Source of the DNA: Sphaerolaimus hirsutus
Lineage: Eukaryota > Nematoda > Chromadorea > Monhysterida > Sphaerolaimidae
Assembly (NCBI GenBank): GCA_964036195.1
Contig: OZ038460.1
Span: 14,821,504 to 14,885,503, forward strand
Reading direction: 5' to 3'
DNA length: 64,000 nucleotides
The position numbers were made by a program, and so were the translations under genes. Under the pieces are notes generated by a model that worked only from the letters and a program-made list of their open reading frames with translations, searched no databases and had not been told where the DNA came from. Shown here one piece after another: positions 46,194 through 57,772 of this stretch; position 1 is the first letter of the stretch, and every line of letters begins with the position of its first letter.

Positions 46194-46439
46194 TACTCAA
46201 CGTACATGATACTCTGCCCTCGCACTGATTTATGTCTCGTGTTGGAAAGGTGCCAATGATTATTTAATCATGCGATTTCCGTAAAAATATGACAAAAATT
46301 CATCGATGTGAATATGTTAATGAATACCATTATAACAACAATAAATTTTGTCATCTTTTTATGAAACTCGCACGCGTTAACCATCGTTGGCACACTTCCA
46401 GCGGGAACCACGCGTGCAAGGTGTAAAGTAACCGGAGTA
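46194..46439. mobile_element. TACTC MITE at TA
   Basis: TACTCAACGTACATGATACT ... GTGTAAAGTAACCGGAGTA, TA on each side. Inner inverted repeat TGGAAAGGTGCC/GGCACACTTCCA. Confidence 0.82.
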
Positions 46440-46703
46440 TACCTAGGTATACCTAATTAGTATAAAAAGTTTATATCTTTCCCGTAAAACCTAGAGAAAA
46501 TATACCGTAAGTAAATATTATATTTTTATATTTTCTTATATTTACAAAATAAAAATCTCCCGAATTTTTTAAACGCTAATTGCAGTGCAGACACATCTAC
46601 AACAAGACATCAAGAACATGACAGGCGGCTGTCGATGAAACACTCAGCACAAACAATGAATGTAGAACAGCGGACAACTTCTTGACGAGCACATTGCCCC
46701 TGG

Positions 46704-47960
46704 GGGCAGCCCCAGACTAGTGATGTAAAAGCGCCATGGCGCTGGCGCCTGGCGCTGACGCCTGGCGCTAGCGCCAAAGCAAAAAGCGCCATGCGCTTTT
46801 GGCGCTTGGCGCCTTTTTGCTGTGGCGCTATTGGCGCTTGGCGCTGTGCTACGGAAAAGCGCCATGGCGCTTTTGGCGCTTGGCGCTATGATGCCGTGGC
46901 GCCATTGGCGCTTGGCGCTAGCGTTTTAAAAAGCGCCAAAAAAGTGCCAAGAAGTTCAAAAAATTTATCATTATTTTATGTAAAAAGACCTTGTGTGCAT
47001 AATTTACATAAGAAAATGTGTTACTGTAAGTGTATTCCAGGAAGAACGAACCCTCTATTTACTAATTTTGTAAACTATGTCCATGCAATCGCAAGGATAT
47101 TCAAAAAAATTTCCCAAATAATGGGCCTAATGGTTCCCATCCCAATTCAAAGCTAGCTCATGAGCGATGTCCAAATACATAAATAGTGTTGCATTATGTT
47201 GAAAATGATGTTGCATTGTTGGTATACTCGGCGTACATGATACTATGCCTTCTCACTGATTTATGTCTCGTGTTGGAAGCGTGCCAATGATCATTAAATC
47301 ATGCGATTTCCGTAAAAAGATGAAAAAAAATTCATCGATGTGCATATGTTAATGAATAACACTATACAACAATCAATTTTGCATATTTTTATGCAACTCG
47401 CACGCGTTAACCATCGTTGGCACACTTCCAGCTGGAACCACGCGTGCAAGGTGTAAAGTAAGCTGAGTATATGTGCAATGTACTAGGCCAGAATGAAGTA
47501 AATATATGTGTATACAACACTGGGTAGAGTTACTCATTAGCAACCATTGGATTGGGATGGGAACTAGTTGACATTGGCTGTCGTTGTTAACTAGCGCACT
47601 TTATGAGCAGCAAATTTTTGGCGCCATCGGCGCTTGGCGCCGTGGTCTAGAAAAGCGCCATGGCGCTTTTGGCGCTTGGCGCTATTTTGCTGTGGCGCCA
47701 TTGGCTCTTGGCGCTCGCACCCCAAAAGCGCCATGGCGCTTTTGGCACTCGGCGCCAAAAGTCTGGCGCTTTTTACATCACTACCCCAGACCCTGTAAAG
47801 TAAAGTGTCAAATGTCAATCAAAACAAAAAAGAGGACTTTATTATTGAACTTTGCATGACAATTGACACTCGACTCAATACATTTTTCATGACAATTGGC
47901 ACTCTGTATGACACTTTACATGACATTTGACACTTTACTTTACACTTTACAGGGTCTGGG
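46704..47960. repeat. CCCTGTAAAG palindromic repeat, split near its left tip
   Basis: GGGGGCAGCCCCAGAC at the left is separated from CCCTGTAAAGTAAAGTGTC by 46718-47783. The right end TTTACAGGGTCTGGG is the inverse. Same family as 924-1053. Confidence 0.7.
46718..47783. mobile_element. hAT-like MITE, TAGTGATG family, GGCGCC/GGCGCT subtype
   Basis: TAGTGATGTAAAAGCGCCA at the left, TGGCGCTTTTTACATCACTA at the right, and a perfect TSD CCCCAGAC (46710-46717, 47784-47791). It hosts a TACTC element (47225-47469, TA-flanked). It is inserted in the hairpin-like end of another repeat. Confidence 0.95.
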
Positions 47961-48060
47961 ATTGACACCAGCAGCAGTAGTCAAGAAGACACTGGCCCAC
48001 GAAGACCGCCCTTAGTACATCCATGTGAGTAGGCCTATGGAATTGGATAGAACGACTGCA

Positions 48061-48121
48061 CTTATGATGGAAAAGCGCCATAAACATGGCGCCAAACGCC
48101 AATGGCGCCATTCCATCTCTA
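48061..48121. mobile_element. 61-bp micro-MITE of the TAGTGATG/GGCGCC family
   Basis: ATGATGGAAAAGCGCCA and TGGCGCCATTCCATCTCTA are the two termini with almost nothing between. Flanks CGACTGCA and CGACAGCA match at 7 of 8 positions, as an aged TSD. Confidence 0.65.
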
Positions 48122-48360
48122 CGACAGCACTAACAAATGCATGTTTTTCATCAGATGCTGACCTGAAAATTGCCCATTCATTATGTATTAGCTGTGCTCT
48201 GCAACGCGACGACGGTGCTTTTTATGAAAAACAAAAGGATAATGCATTTAGCAACTTTCTAGTAATTTAATCGAATGCGCTTGCGATGGAAAAGCGCAAC
48301 AAATAAGCTTAGCCGATGTACTGGTGAAGATCTTTGGTTGCACATTTATGAAAACATATA

Positions 48361-49745
48361 CCGTATTACCCCAGGGGGTTAATTATTTCACCAGCAAAAT
48401 TTGAGGGGGGATAATTCGAGGGGGTTTATTCGGGAGGGGTCTATTATTTCGCCAGAAATTTTTGGAAATTCCCCATACCCAGACGTATAAAAAGCAAACA
48501 ATTACATCGATGTACATGTGTTTATAGTCATATTCATGGTTGGTTTTAGTAAAATTCTTTTTACTAAAATTGTATTTTATTTTTATTAAAATTGTGTTTT
48601 ATTTTTATTTTATTCATGTTTCAGTTTATTTTATTTTATTTTATTCTGAAATGTCATTAATAAAATAAAATGAAACCATTTTACAAAAATTTTACAAATA
48701 TTTTACAAAAATTTTACAAAAAATCGGAAATCTTGGATGCAAGGACATAAAACAATGTGCATGCTAGAAGCATGCAGATGAATACAAAAAAATTTTATGT
48801 CAACTTTTGACACGAGTTGTGAGGTAGGCATTCTGTATTTTGACCCTCAGGAGGTCCTGGATATATGCATCTAATTGCTCCTCCCAAGGGAAGATACCTA
48901 AATTTTGGTTGTTTTTTTTTGGGTGGGGGGAGGGCTTGCTGGGTTCAATATATAGGCTTTTTCAAGGTATGGAACGAAGAAAATGGGAAACAAATCACAT
49001 AAATTAATGATCTTTAAGGTGAAAATATTTTTAAAAATGTGAAAATTTGCAATTTTGAGCAATGATATGTTTCAATCACAACAATGAAAGATACAACAAG
49101 GCACTAGTTCTGCAAATTGGCAGCTAGGAACTTAAGCAACATGATAGAAAACTTTCTATAGAATTTAACAGACACTCAAGTTTTTGTAAAATTTTACTAA
49201 AATTGTACAAAAAATTGTATTATTGTACAATTTTACTAAAATTTTACAAAAATTCGAATTTTAGTAAAATTGTATTTTTATTTTATTAATTTTCCATTTT
49301 ATTTTATTTTATTTTATTCTCTAATTTTCCATTTTATTTTTATTTTATTTTTATTTTTTTCTGAGATTTTGCCAACCCTGGTCATATATCACTGTATATA
49401 CACATAAATCCTACACTAACGTCACTCAATCATCGGTTTTAACGTGTGTTCTGCATTGTTCAGATCACAAACTGTGGTATTTGTCATGTACGTTCTCTTT
49501 ACATTCAATTTTAGAGGGATATTTCGAGGGGGGGGGGGGGGGGGTTACGGACTCGTATCTCGTATTATTCCCCCTTGGATTACCCCCCCCCCCCTTCGAC
49601 ATACCAGGTCTGAGCGGGCTGAGAAAAATATAGACCCCCTTCGAAATACCTCCCGTGTGCGCGGAATATTGTACATCATGTATGCAATGTACATGATGTA
49701 TTAATTGCTGCAAATTAGCATCGCAGCTAAACAAAGACCACTCTT
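48361..49745. mobile_element. CCGTATTACC MITE split by a CAKGGTTGG MITE
   Basis: Left end CCGTATTACCCCAGGGG after TA. The shared core (ATACACATAAATCC, AACGTGTGTTCTGCATTG) resumes after the insertion. The right end is decayed near 49745. Contains a G run of over 15 at about 49530. Confidence 0.65.
48535..49380. mobile_element. hAT-like MITE, CAKGGTTGG family
   Basis: CATGGTTGG at the left, CCAACCCTG at the right, and TSD GTCATATT/GTCATATA (7 of 8). AT-rich ends are like 25201-26268, but the middle is different. Confidence 0.85.
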
Positions 49746-49761
49746 TGTACCTAGTTATGTA

Positions 49762-50206
49762 CCGAATTTCCTCGAATTACCCTCGGGGGCGTTATTTTTT
49801 CAGAGTGGAATTTTTGAGGGGGGGGGGGGTTAAAGGGTGGTATTTCGAGGGGGTGGTTTATTATTTCGCCAGAAATTTTCCGAAATCCCAGTACTAAATT
49901 GTTGTTTGAAACGTATACAAATGTTGAAAAATGCAACAAAAACCGCCATTTATAACACTCTATGCCCTTGTATATGTACGTAGACAGTATATAACCGGTT
50001 CTAACATAACACCGTCATTGTTTTTAACATGTGTTCTGTGTTTCCCGGATCGCAAACCGCATTACATTCTCTATACAGTAAATTGGGGGGGGGGATTTCG
50101 AGGGGGGTTTATTAGTTCATAGTGCCCATTTTGAGAGGGGTATTTCGAGATGGGGGTATTTCGAGGGGGGGTATTTCGAGGGGGGGGGTATTTCAAGGAA
50201 ATACTG
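49762..50206. mobile_element. CCGAATTTCC-type MITE, slightly decayed
   Basis: CCGAATTTCCTCGAATTA ... CAAGGAAATACTG. Interior with several G runs and the core GTTTTTAACATGTGTTCTG shared with 36256-36703. Confidence 0.7.
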
Positions 50207-50221
50207 TATGTAGGTATACAT

Positions 50222-50856
50222 CATAGTTGTTAAAACGTGTACTCGCCCAACATCATTTCTACATGCCGTTCTATTTGAGGTGCCGTTCTATTGGAGGCTG
50301 CCGCTCTATTGTTTTCGTGAGTTCAAAAATGTGCCAAAACCTGCCGTTCTATTGCAGGTGCCGTTCAATTGGAGGTATGCCATTCTATTAGAAGAAATAC
50401 GGTACTCGAGTACTGCATAAATACGTTTACGTTTCCTCCCGAAAAAATACCGGTACTCACTTACTCGCGTACTTTTTGAAAGTACGCGAGTACAGAAAAT
50501 GTATTTCAAATGGTTTTATAGGCTTTTTCAAGGCATAAAGGAACCGAAGGGAGAGAAAAGCTTTAAATATGGACAACATATCCAAAATAGCATTAAAAAG
50601 GCAAAAACCCATAAACTAGTGAATTTGATGGTGAAAAAGTTCAAAACGTAGTGATTTTGAGCGAAAATTGACGCAAATTTTGTCAAAAATACACACTTTT
50701 ACATTTTCCGGAGACAAAAGTAATTTATTCACGTTTACTCATGAGTAAAAGTAAAAAATTAATACTTTACGTTTTCTGTACGCACGTGTGAGTAAAAAAT
50801 AAATACTTGACAATTACGTTTACTTTTGAAAAAGTTTGGTACTTTCAACAACTCTG
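50222..50856. mobile_element. hAT-like MITE, CAKAGTTG family, with nested CCGTTCTATTGG element
   Basis: CATAGTTGTTAAAACG at the left, TTTCAACAACTCTG at the right, and a perfect TSD GTATACAT (50214-50221, 50857-50864). A CCAATAGAACGGCA-type element occupies about 50247-50402, with only its right end (AGAAATACGG) clear. Confidence 0.9.
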
Positions 50857-50869
50857 GTATACATGTACA

Positions 50870-51045
50870 AATTCAACCTGTTTGGGGACAGTTATCACCA
50901 GTTTAAGGTATGTTGTAATGCCTAATCTTCTGATGAAATAATAAACCAACCCCCCTCAAATACCCCCCCCCCCCCCCCCGTAGAATTCACCCCCTCAAAT
51001 TTTACCCCCTAAAAACCTGCATGGGGGGATTTCGAGGTAATACGG
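50870..51045. mobile_element. CCGTATTACC MITE, right part
   Basis: Ends GGTAATACGG before TA. Includes a C run of about 18 (50968-50985). Left end missing. Confidence 0.6.
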
Positions 51046-51155
51046 TAGGTGTTATATCATTTTTTCCATTGTTCCGATGCATACAAATCTTCTGAGCGCG
51101 TGAATGGAAACGCGGGTTACCTCTTATACCTGTGAACCCCGACGAAAAGCATCTA

Positions 51156-51430
51156 CCGTATTTTCTCGAAATACCCCCAGGGGGTTTATTTTTTCAGAGT
51201 GGAAATTTTGAGGGGGGTATTTTGAAGGGAGGTCTATTATTCCGCCAGAAACTTTCAGAAATTTAGTAGTAAACAATATGTCGAAAAATGCCCAAAACCG
51301 GTAATGAATGGGTTATATTTGATGAAATAGGATATATTTCGGCATAATCACGTACATTCTCTACTTTCACTATGTATATGTGTAGCTGCGGTGCAAACCG
51401 GCAGCAAAAAATACATCAGGTACATTGCAT
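51156..51430. mobile_element. CCGTATTTTC MITE, left part
   Basis: CCGTATTTTCTCGAAATA after TA, then G-rich arm and shared core. No right end found. Confidence 0.6.
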
Positions 51431-53384
51431 ATGTAAGAGCGTTTTTATGATGGGAAAACACCACCCCACAAATTTTTAGACAACCAAATGCAATAATAAT
51501 TCATGGAATGTAAACTGCAATGTAATTCTGTAAATTGAAACTCAAATAAACCCCCTCAGGTATTTTGGTGACTTTTCATAGTCAACGGGGCCTGCATGGC
51601 ACTGCGCGGCAGTTTTCCGAGTTGCGCTATGCCCCGATAAAGCACTGCACTGCAAGATCGACGCCGCTGCACTGGCAGACCGAGTTTACCATGTTTCTAG
51701 CAGTTGTAGTGCTCTGCACAATTTTGTTTCCTTATCCCCCATTAACTTTTCACATCAACGTGTGCTAATTCAATTTTAGTAAATTTAGCTAAGTTATTTC
51801 TAGCCTAAATATAAACTACATTCCCTGTGGCACAAGGTGAGAGGGGAATTTCACATTTTCACTTGAAAATGCTGCGGCGCGGCGTGTGGACGCCTTTGAA
51901 GTTGTCGGCGCAGTGTTGTGACTCTCTGGGTGGTTGAATGCACATTCTACCCTTTACTTATCTTTGGGCAGAGGCGGAGACTGTGACTGATAGGTAGGTG
52001 GTGACCGGAAGCCAGGAACAATGAATTTCACTGAAAGCGTATCAAAATAAATACTGTCCCGAGTTCCTCCCCATGTTGACTAGATTGTCGTGTGTCATCT
52101 AGTATTGGTGGGTGGTAGGAACAGCTTCTGACAAGTGACAAGTCGCAGTCCAAAAAATACATTTTCCACCGCCCTAGTACAAATATTCCATCACGCTCGG
52201 AAGGGCAAGGCCATCGGGCTGAAACCTTTCTCACGGGCGCGAGCTGACCAGATAGTCACAAAAATGTGTCGTGACGTTGAGGGTGATAAGCATTTGCGCC
52301 TGTGAGCATTCCGCTAGCTACCGTAACTCATGAATACAAACCCCCCGTAAAAAGTTTCCACATGACATGTAGAAAATGCTGTAAATATTGTTTCACACCA
52401 ATGTCTTTCATTTCCATGAGCTTAATTAATTGCATTTAGTAGATCCATTAATTAGCATTAGTTGCAAGCTTGTGTTAATTAAACTAATTACCTGTTAGCT
52501 TGTTTTCGAATGATAATTCATGACACTGTGTTTGTTTTAGTCATATTTCTTTCATTCCCGCTTTTATAAATATGCATTGCACTGCGCTGTTGACTATTTT
52601 AGATTATATTAGATTAAGTAGGGATTTGTAGGTAATTATGGAAGTGGTTAATTGTTTCTCGAATAGCTATTAATAATTAGATTAAGCCCCATGTCGCATG
52701 AAGCTATTATTTGATGCTATAAATTTGTATTAAATTGTTACCGCACATTTTATTAATCTAATGAGTTACGCTTTTATCATCGTTTGTACCTTACGATTTT
52801 ATAATGTGCTTACATCAGAGCTTATGTGAATTGAAAGTGATCTTGTGCCTTTCTTGATGTTATGCTTTTTTTAGTCTTTTTTATTCACGTTGATTATGGT
52901 ACTTACCTTCGCCTTATAAGTAGCTGAAATTGTTGTTTTCCAGTAATATTTCGACTTACGACAAAAATTGACTTTGCTTCTACTCTGCTGCTATTGTTCT
53001 TCCATCGCCCTAAAAATAAACTCTCTTCTCAAGCTCAACTTGGACCCCCCTTGAGTATTACTACTAACTGCTTTTTCCCTTAGTTTGCTAATTAACAAAC
53101 CACTCTAATTACTGAGCTGCTTGTGCTGAGTGTAAGCGCTGTGCGTGCCGCGGGAAACGGAACAGCGTGATCCCCGAGTGGTTCACTGCACATTCTGCAA
53201 AAAACCGTCTTCGGACACATTCCCTTAAAATTTACAAATGGCATTATTTCCTGGACCTCCGGGCCCAGTGCATTGCACACCAGCGGCAAGCAGGTGGTGA
53301 AGTGGAGTGAGAGGGAAAACAGCGAGATAGAAACACACTCTGAATTGTGTAGACAAAAACCAGCTGAATACACAGATTCATGAC
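51431..53384. other. MITE-poor stretch with clustered TAATTA motifs
   Basis: The longest part of the window without a recognisable repeat end. At 52420-52492 five or so TTAATTA/TAATTA cores lie within about 75 bp, with further ones near 52671-52685 and 52750-52760. These are homeodomain-type core sites, so a cis-regulatory role is possible. No splice-supported gene is seen; a weak ORF is listed separately. Confidence 0.35.
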
Positions 53385-53388
53385 ACAT
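53092..53388 (-). CDS. unrecognised ORF or exon-like segment (98 codons)
   Basis: Minus-strand frame with several Cys pairs (CPKTVFCRMC), more GC-rich than its surroundings. No start context or splice partner is convincing, and the opposite strand also has an open stretch. Could be a chance ORF. Confidence 0.2.
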   Translation of the reverse strand: MCHESVYSAGFCLHNSECVSISLFSLSLHFTTCLPLVCNALGPEVQEIMPFVNFKGMCPKTVFCRMCSEPLGDHAVPFPAARTALTLSTSSSVIRVVC

Positions 53389-53472
53389 ACATGATGTACA
53401 TCATTTCAGATGGGGGTATTTCGAGGGGGGGTTAATTCAAGGGGGGGGGGGGGGTATTTCGAGGAAATACGG
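53385..53472. mobile_element. CCGTA MITE right-end fragment
   Basis: GATGTACATCATTTCAGATG, G runs, and the end GAGGAAATACGG. Confidence 0.65.
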
Positions 53473-53479
53473 TAAATAC

Positions 53480-53971
53480 CACAGTTGTTTTAATGTCATA
53501 CATTTACTCAATAAATACGCGTACCCGAGTACGCGGTAAATACATTTACATATACATTTAAAAAAGGTAATGTACTCACTTTTACGTGTACATTTTAAAA
53601 GTACATGCATACAGAGAAAATGTATTTTTGTTGCTAAAATCACAATTTTCTGTTGCTAAAATAAGAAAATTTTGAAGAAATCATATAATTTTTCTAAAAA
53701 ATACTAAACAATCACTAATAAACGAAATCCATTATGTCTTCCAGTGTAAAACTCTCTCTCACATGTACAAAGTGGTAGCATTTTACGTTTTCCAGGGGAA
53801 AAGTACTCGTTTTTACATTTTCCTGGGGGAAAAAAGTATTTTACTCACATTTACGCATGAGTACGAGTAAAAAAAGTATTTCAAATTTTCCATACTTTTT
53901 GGTGAGTAAAAAAATAAATAATAATATATATATATGCTTTTAAAAAAAGTTCAGTAATTCTAACAACTCTG
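53480..53971. mobile_element. hAT-like MITE, CAKAGTTG family, no TSD
   Basis: CACAGTTGTTTTAATG at the left and TTCTAACAACTCTG at the right. Flanks do not match, as expected if the left flank was altered by the adjacent CCGTA fragment. Confidence 0.75.
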
Positions 53972-54042
53972 ATGTGATCTACTGTCAAAAAATCTCAAAA
54001 TCATTGATCTTGCAGAAGGCATGTGATAGCAACTGCTTTTAG

Positions 54043-54258
54043 CGCTCGCCGTGCTTTTCCTGTGAACGCATAGAGGTGCTCTGCACGCAGCCTCAAGGTT
54101 TAGGCGCTGTTTACAAAGTTTTTTTCTGTGATGGCAACAATTACGAGTTTTCAACCATTTTTTTTGAAAAGCTGAAGAAATACTCCACCATTCCATGTCC
54201 GAATTTAGAACCACGCAGAGGCATAGCATGGAGCTGTCAAATGGATGAAATATTCTGA
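54043..54258 (+). CDS. possible terminal exon, unrecognised
   Basis: A pyrimidine-rich CAACTGCTTTTAG acceptor precedes a frame open for 71 codons to TGA. It includes YKVFFCDGNNYEFSTIFFEK and a Cys/Pro-rich end (TIPCPNLEPRRGIAWSC). Upstream exons would lie left of the MITE at 53480-53971. No domain recognised; the opposite strand is also open. Confidence 0.28.
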   Translation, partial: RSPCFSCERIEVLCTQPQGLGAVYKVFFCDGNNYEFSTIFFEKLKKYSTIPCPNLEPRRGIAWSCQMDEIF

Positions 54259-54827
54259 AAGGTTCACATAAAACAGCAGTGTCAGCTGGGATAAAGATTT
54301 GCCTATGATAAGAAAAAGATATTCACCAAAAGGTAAAAAAAATTGTTAATGAACCACCCACTATTCTCAATAAAAACAACGATCCACCACCCTGTATTTT
54401 TTTAGAGCGTTCGAGAAAGTACCGCCAGCGCCGACCTTTAATAGAAAAACTTCTGCTAAATACCTTTAAGCACATATTTATTATGTAAATCGATTTTTGC
54501 ATAGATAAATGTTCGCACAGGAAAGAACAGTTTAGGTGCTATCTGGCTAAAAATTACAGACACTTCAAAAATGTTTGTTTGAATCATTTTGCACATTGTA
54601 CTTTCCTAAACGTTAACAAAAAACTTCCTTAAGATTTTCCTAAGGCGTTTACGCTGCCTGTCACGTGTGACGACAATTTCTTCAATTTTAACCCCCTTGA
54701 AATACCCCTCCCCCAAATTGAGTGAAAAGAGAATGTAATTGACAAAAGCTACGGTCCGGGCAATGCAGAACACGTTAAAAACAATGACTGTGTTACGTTA
54801 GAACAGGGTTTAGTCCATCTACATACC
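54259..54827. other. no gene seen; decayed CCGTA arm at about 54690-54790
   Basis: CCCCCTTGAAATACCCCTCC and AATGCAGAACACGTTAAAAA are remnants of the CCGTA core. The rest is unique. Confidence 0.4.
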
Positions 54828-55718
54828 GTATTTCCTCGAAATACCCCCAGGGGGTTAATTTTTCAGAGTAAGATTTTTGAGGGGGGGTTAAACGAGGGGG
54901 GTATTTCGAGGGGAGGGTTTATTATTTCGCCAGAAATTTTTTTACAATGCCAGTGCTAACTAAATTGTTGTCGGTAACGTACACAGACGTCGAAAAATGC
55001 AACAAAAACCTCCATGTATAAGACTCTATAGACTTATATACCGTATTTCCTCGAAATACCCCCCCCTTGAAATACCCCCCCTCGTTTGACCCCCCCCCCC
55101 CCTCTCGAGACCACTATGAAACAATCACCCCCCCCCCTCGAAATACCCCCCCCCCCAAATTGAGTGTAAAGGGAACGTACATGACAATAACTGTAGTTTG
55201 TGTTCAGTGTACTGCAGAACACACGTTAAAACAATGTCGGTGTAACGTTAGAACAGTGTACATACCATCTACATACTAATATTAGTCTACAGAACCTTAT
55301 AAATGGCGGTTTTTGTTGCATTTTTCGACGTCTGCGTACGTTTCAGACGACAATTTCGTACTTGGTTTTCAAAAAATTTCTTGTGAAATAATAACCCCCC
55401 CCCCTCGAAATACCCCCCCCCCCTCCTCGTTTAACCCCCCCCCCTCTCGGGACCACTATGAAACAATCACCCCCCGGGGGGTATTTCGAGGAAATACGGT
55501 ATGTACGTTGACGGTATAAACCCTGTTCTAACATAACACAGTCATTGTTTTTAACGTGTGTTCTACGTTTCCCAGAACACAAACCGTAGCTTTTGTCATA
55601 TACGTTCTCTATACACTATATTTTGGGGGGGGGGGTATTTCGAGGGGGGGGGATATAAACTCATAGTGTCCCATTTTGAGGGAGGTATTTCGAGGGGGGG
55701 TATATCGAGGAAATACGG
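54828..55718. mobile_element. CCGTATTTCC MITE hosting another CCGTATTTCC MITE
   Basis: Outer 54828-55718 and inner 55041-55499 are each flanked by TA. The inner one is nearly the same as 59526-59890 over most of its length, pointing to recent mobility. C and G runs reach 13 or more. Confidence 0.82.
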
Positions 55719-55912
55719 TAAATACTTATAGGTATTAACTACTAAATACTACTACTACTACTTTTTTTACCTAGGTAGGTACTTGTCAAGTGAAATAGAA
55801 ACACAATGACACGCCGCTCCCTCCCACCGCACGCTAGCAATGTGGCCGAAAAGTGCAAAAAGCTAGGTCGTATGGTGGGACATTATCATCATGGTTATTT
55901 GTGAAATAGGTG

Positions 55913-56848
55913 TAGTGATGTTAAAGCCACCGGGGAAAATGGCACCGCACCGCACCGGCACCTTTGCCAACGCATGGAAAGGGCACCTGGCACCCTGGGG
56001 CACCGGCCAGAAAATGGCACCGCACCGCACCGGCACCGGTGCCTTTTGGAAAAAATGACACCGGCACCGAAGGGCACAGGCGGGTTGCCGGTGCTAGCAC
56101 CGAAAGGCACCGCACCGGGCTGGAATTTCTGAAGTAAATATCAGGCAGTTTCTCAGTGGTCTCACATTTAGAAGTGCATTTTTCCATGAATTTTCAACCG
56201 ATTTTGTTGGTTGAGCACTTAAAATGATCAGAATGATGTGGCAATCACTTTTATGAAGCAATTACAATGATTACAAATGAAAGATAAAATATTTAATTCA
56301 CTACAATGTCCATAGCCACTATTGTCTACTGATCGGAGTCGTTGCTCTACAGAGAATGGAACTATCTCTGTCATAAACTGACAACAAATTTTGAACAAAA
56401 AAGTAGGATAAATATAAAATATAAAAATGATCAAAAATTCAACAAAATTTTAGATTCGCTCATCAGATCACGTATCAGGTATAATGGATTTCACAGTAGG
56501 TATATTTATTTGATGGGAGGTTTACAAAATAGGGAAAAACGGTTGGGTAAATATATCGCTGTTTTTTTAAATATGAATAAGCACATACTATGGACAAAAT
56601 TGCACAGCACATGAAGCCTTGGCCGGTGCCTTTCCGGTGCCTTTTACTTTGGCCCTGGTGCTAGCACCTTTGGCACCGGCAAAAAAATGGCACCGCACCG
56701 CACCAGCACCGGTGCTATTCTGAAAAAAATGGCACCGGCACCGGCATGGCACCCCTGAAGATTGCAATGGCACCGCACCAGCACCGGTGCTGGTGCCCTT
56801 CGGTGCCCAGCACCGGGGCACCGGTGCCCCGGTGCCTTTACATCACTA
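55913..56848. mobile_element. hAT-like MITE, TAGTGATG family, GGCACC subtype
   Basis: TAGTGATGTTAAAGCCACCG at the left, CGGTGCCTTTACATCACTA at the right, and a perfect TSD AATAGGTG (55905-55912, 56849-56856). Close to 28044-28941 throughout, with a short extra stretch near 56170 and 56285. Confidence 0.96.
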
Positions 56849-56856
56849 AATAGGTG

Positions 56857-57511
56857 ATCTCATTGTGAGTGTTTTACAAGTACAACCTGATCAACTTGAC
56901 CCAGTTTTTGTTTACTGAGAGTGAGGGGGTGTAGGATGTCCACTTAGCGTTTTCCGCTTCGTTTTCCGGGTCGCTCAATTTCAAGTGCACAGAAGTGTTA
57001 AGTGTTAAGTTTCAGACTGTTGAGTTAAGTACTTTATTGACACCAAAACATTGCGTTGACTGCGAAACACACGGTAAAAAAGCTAGCTTTCGCGAATGCC
57101 CTGTCCCTCAACCATGAATCCAAACTCCACGATCACATGCTGATAATGTTGGACAAACACCATTCGCTGCCAAAAGTGTGCATTTCTGTGTCCAAACAGT
57201 TGGGCGGTACGCGAAATTGTAAAACCAGCTGAGTTGACTCATGCAGTATTTGTCAATTTGAAGGAAATTCGCCATTGGTGTATTCGTCACGCCAAGTCGC
57301 AAATCACTGGGAAGTAAGGTACTGCGTTTTTTCGGGGAAAAACGGTTCATGTATTTTTGACAGACAGTAGGTATCCCTGTCTGTTGTATGATCTGAACTG
57401 TTAAAGTCGGATTGCTGATATTCATAGTTTTTTACTGGCGGATTTTAACTGGACGAGTAAAATGGTGGGCGAAAACCTGGGTACAATTGCGGCGAAAACC
57501 TGGGTGGGCGG
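56857..57511. other. MITE-free stretch with one weak ORF
   Basis: The minus strand 57425-57108 is open for 105 codons (MNISNPTLTVQIIQQTG onward, Cys-rich end). No splice context or recognisable domain. Otherwise featureless. Confidence 0.3.
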
Positions 57512-57660
57512 CATAATCGTTAGAACGTATTTACATACACTCGTATGCTGGAGTACTGCGTAAACACGTTTACATTTCCTCCCGGAAAAAATACTGGTAC
57601 TTTTTCACCCGCGTACTTTTTGACAGTACGTGAGTACAGAAAACGTATTTCATTTAAGCT
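57512..57660. mobile_element. CAKAGTTG-family MITE, left fragment
   Basis: ATAATCGTTAGAACGTATTT and GAGTACTGCGTAAACACG match the left third of complete copies. It then stops. Confidence 0.6.
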
Positions 57661-57772
57661 TTTATATTGTGACAAAACACCAAACACACAAAATTATACA
57701 AGTTTTGCCATTCCGGCTGCCGATGATACCCTTTTCTGTAAACCATTGAAAAATGTATCAATTGCTAACCTA

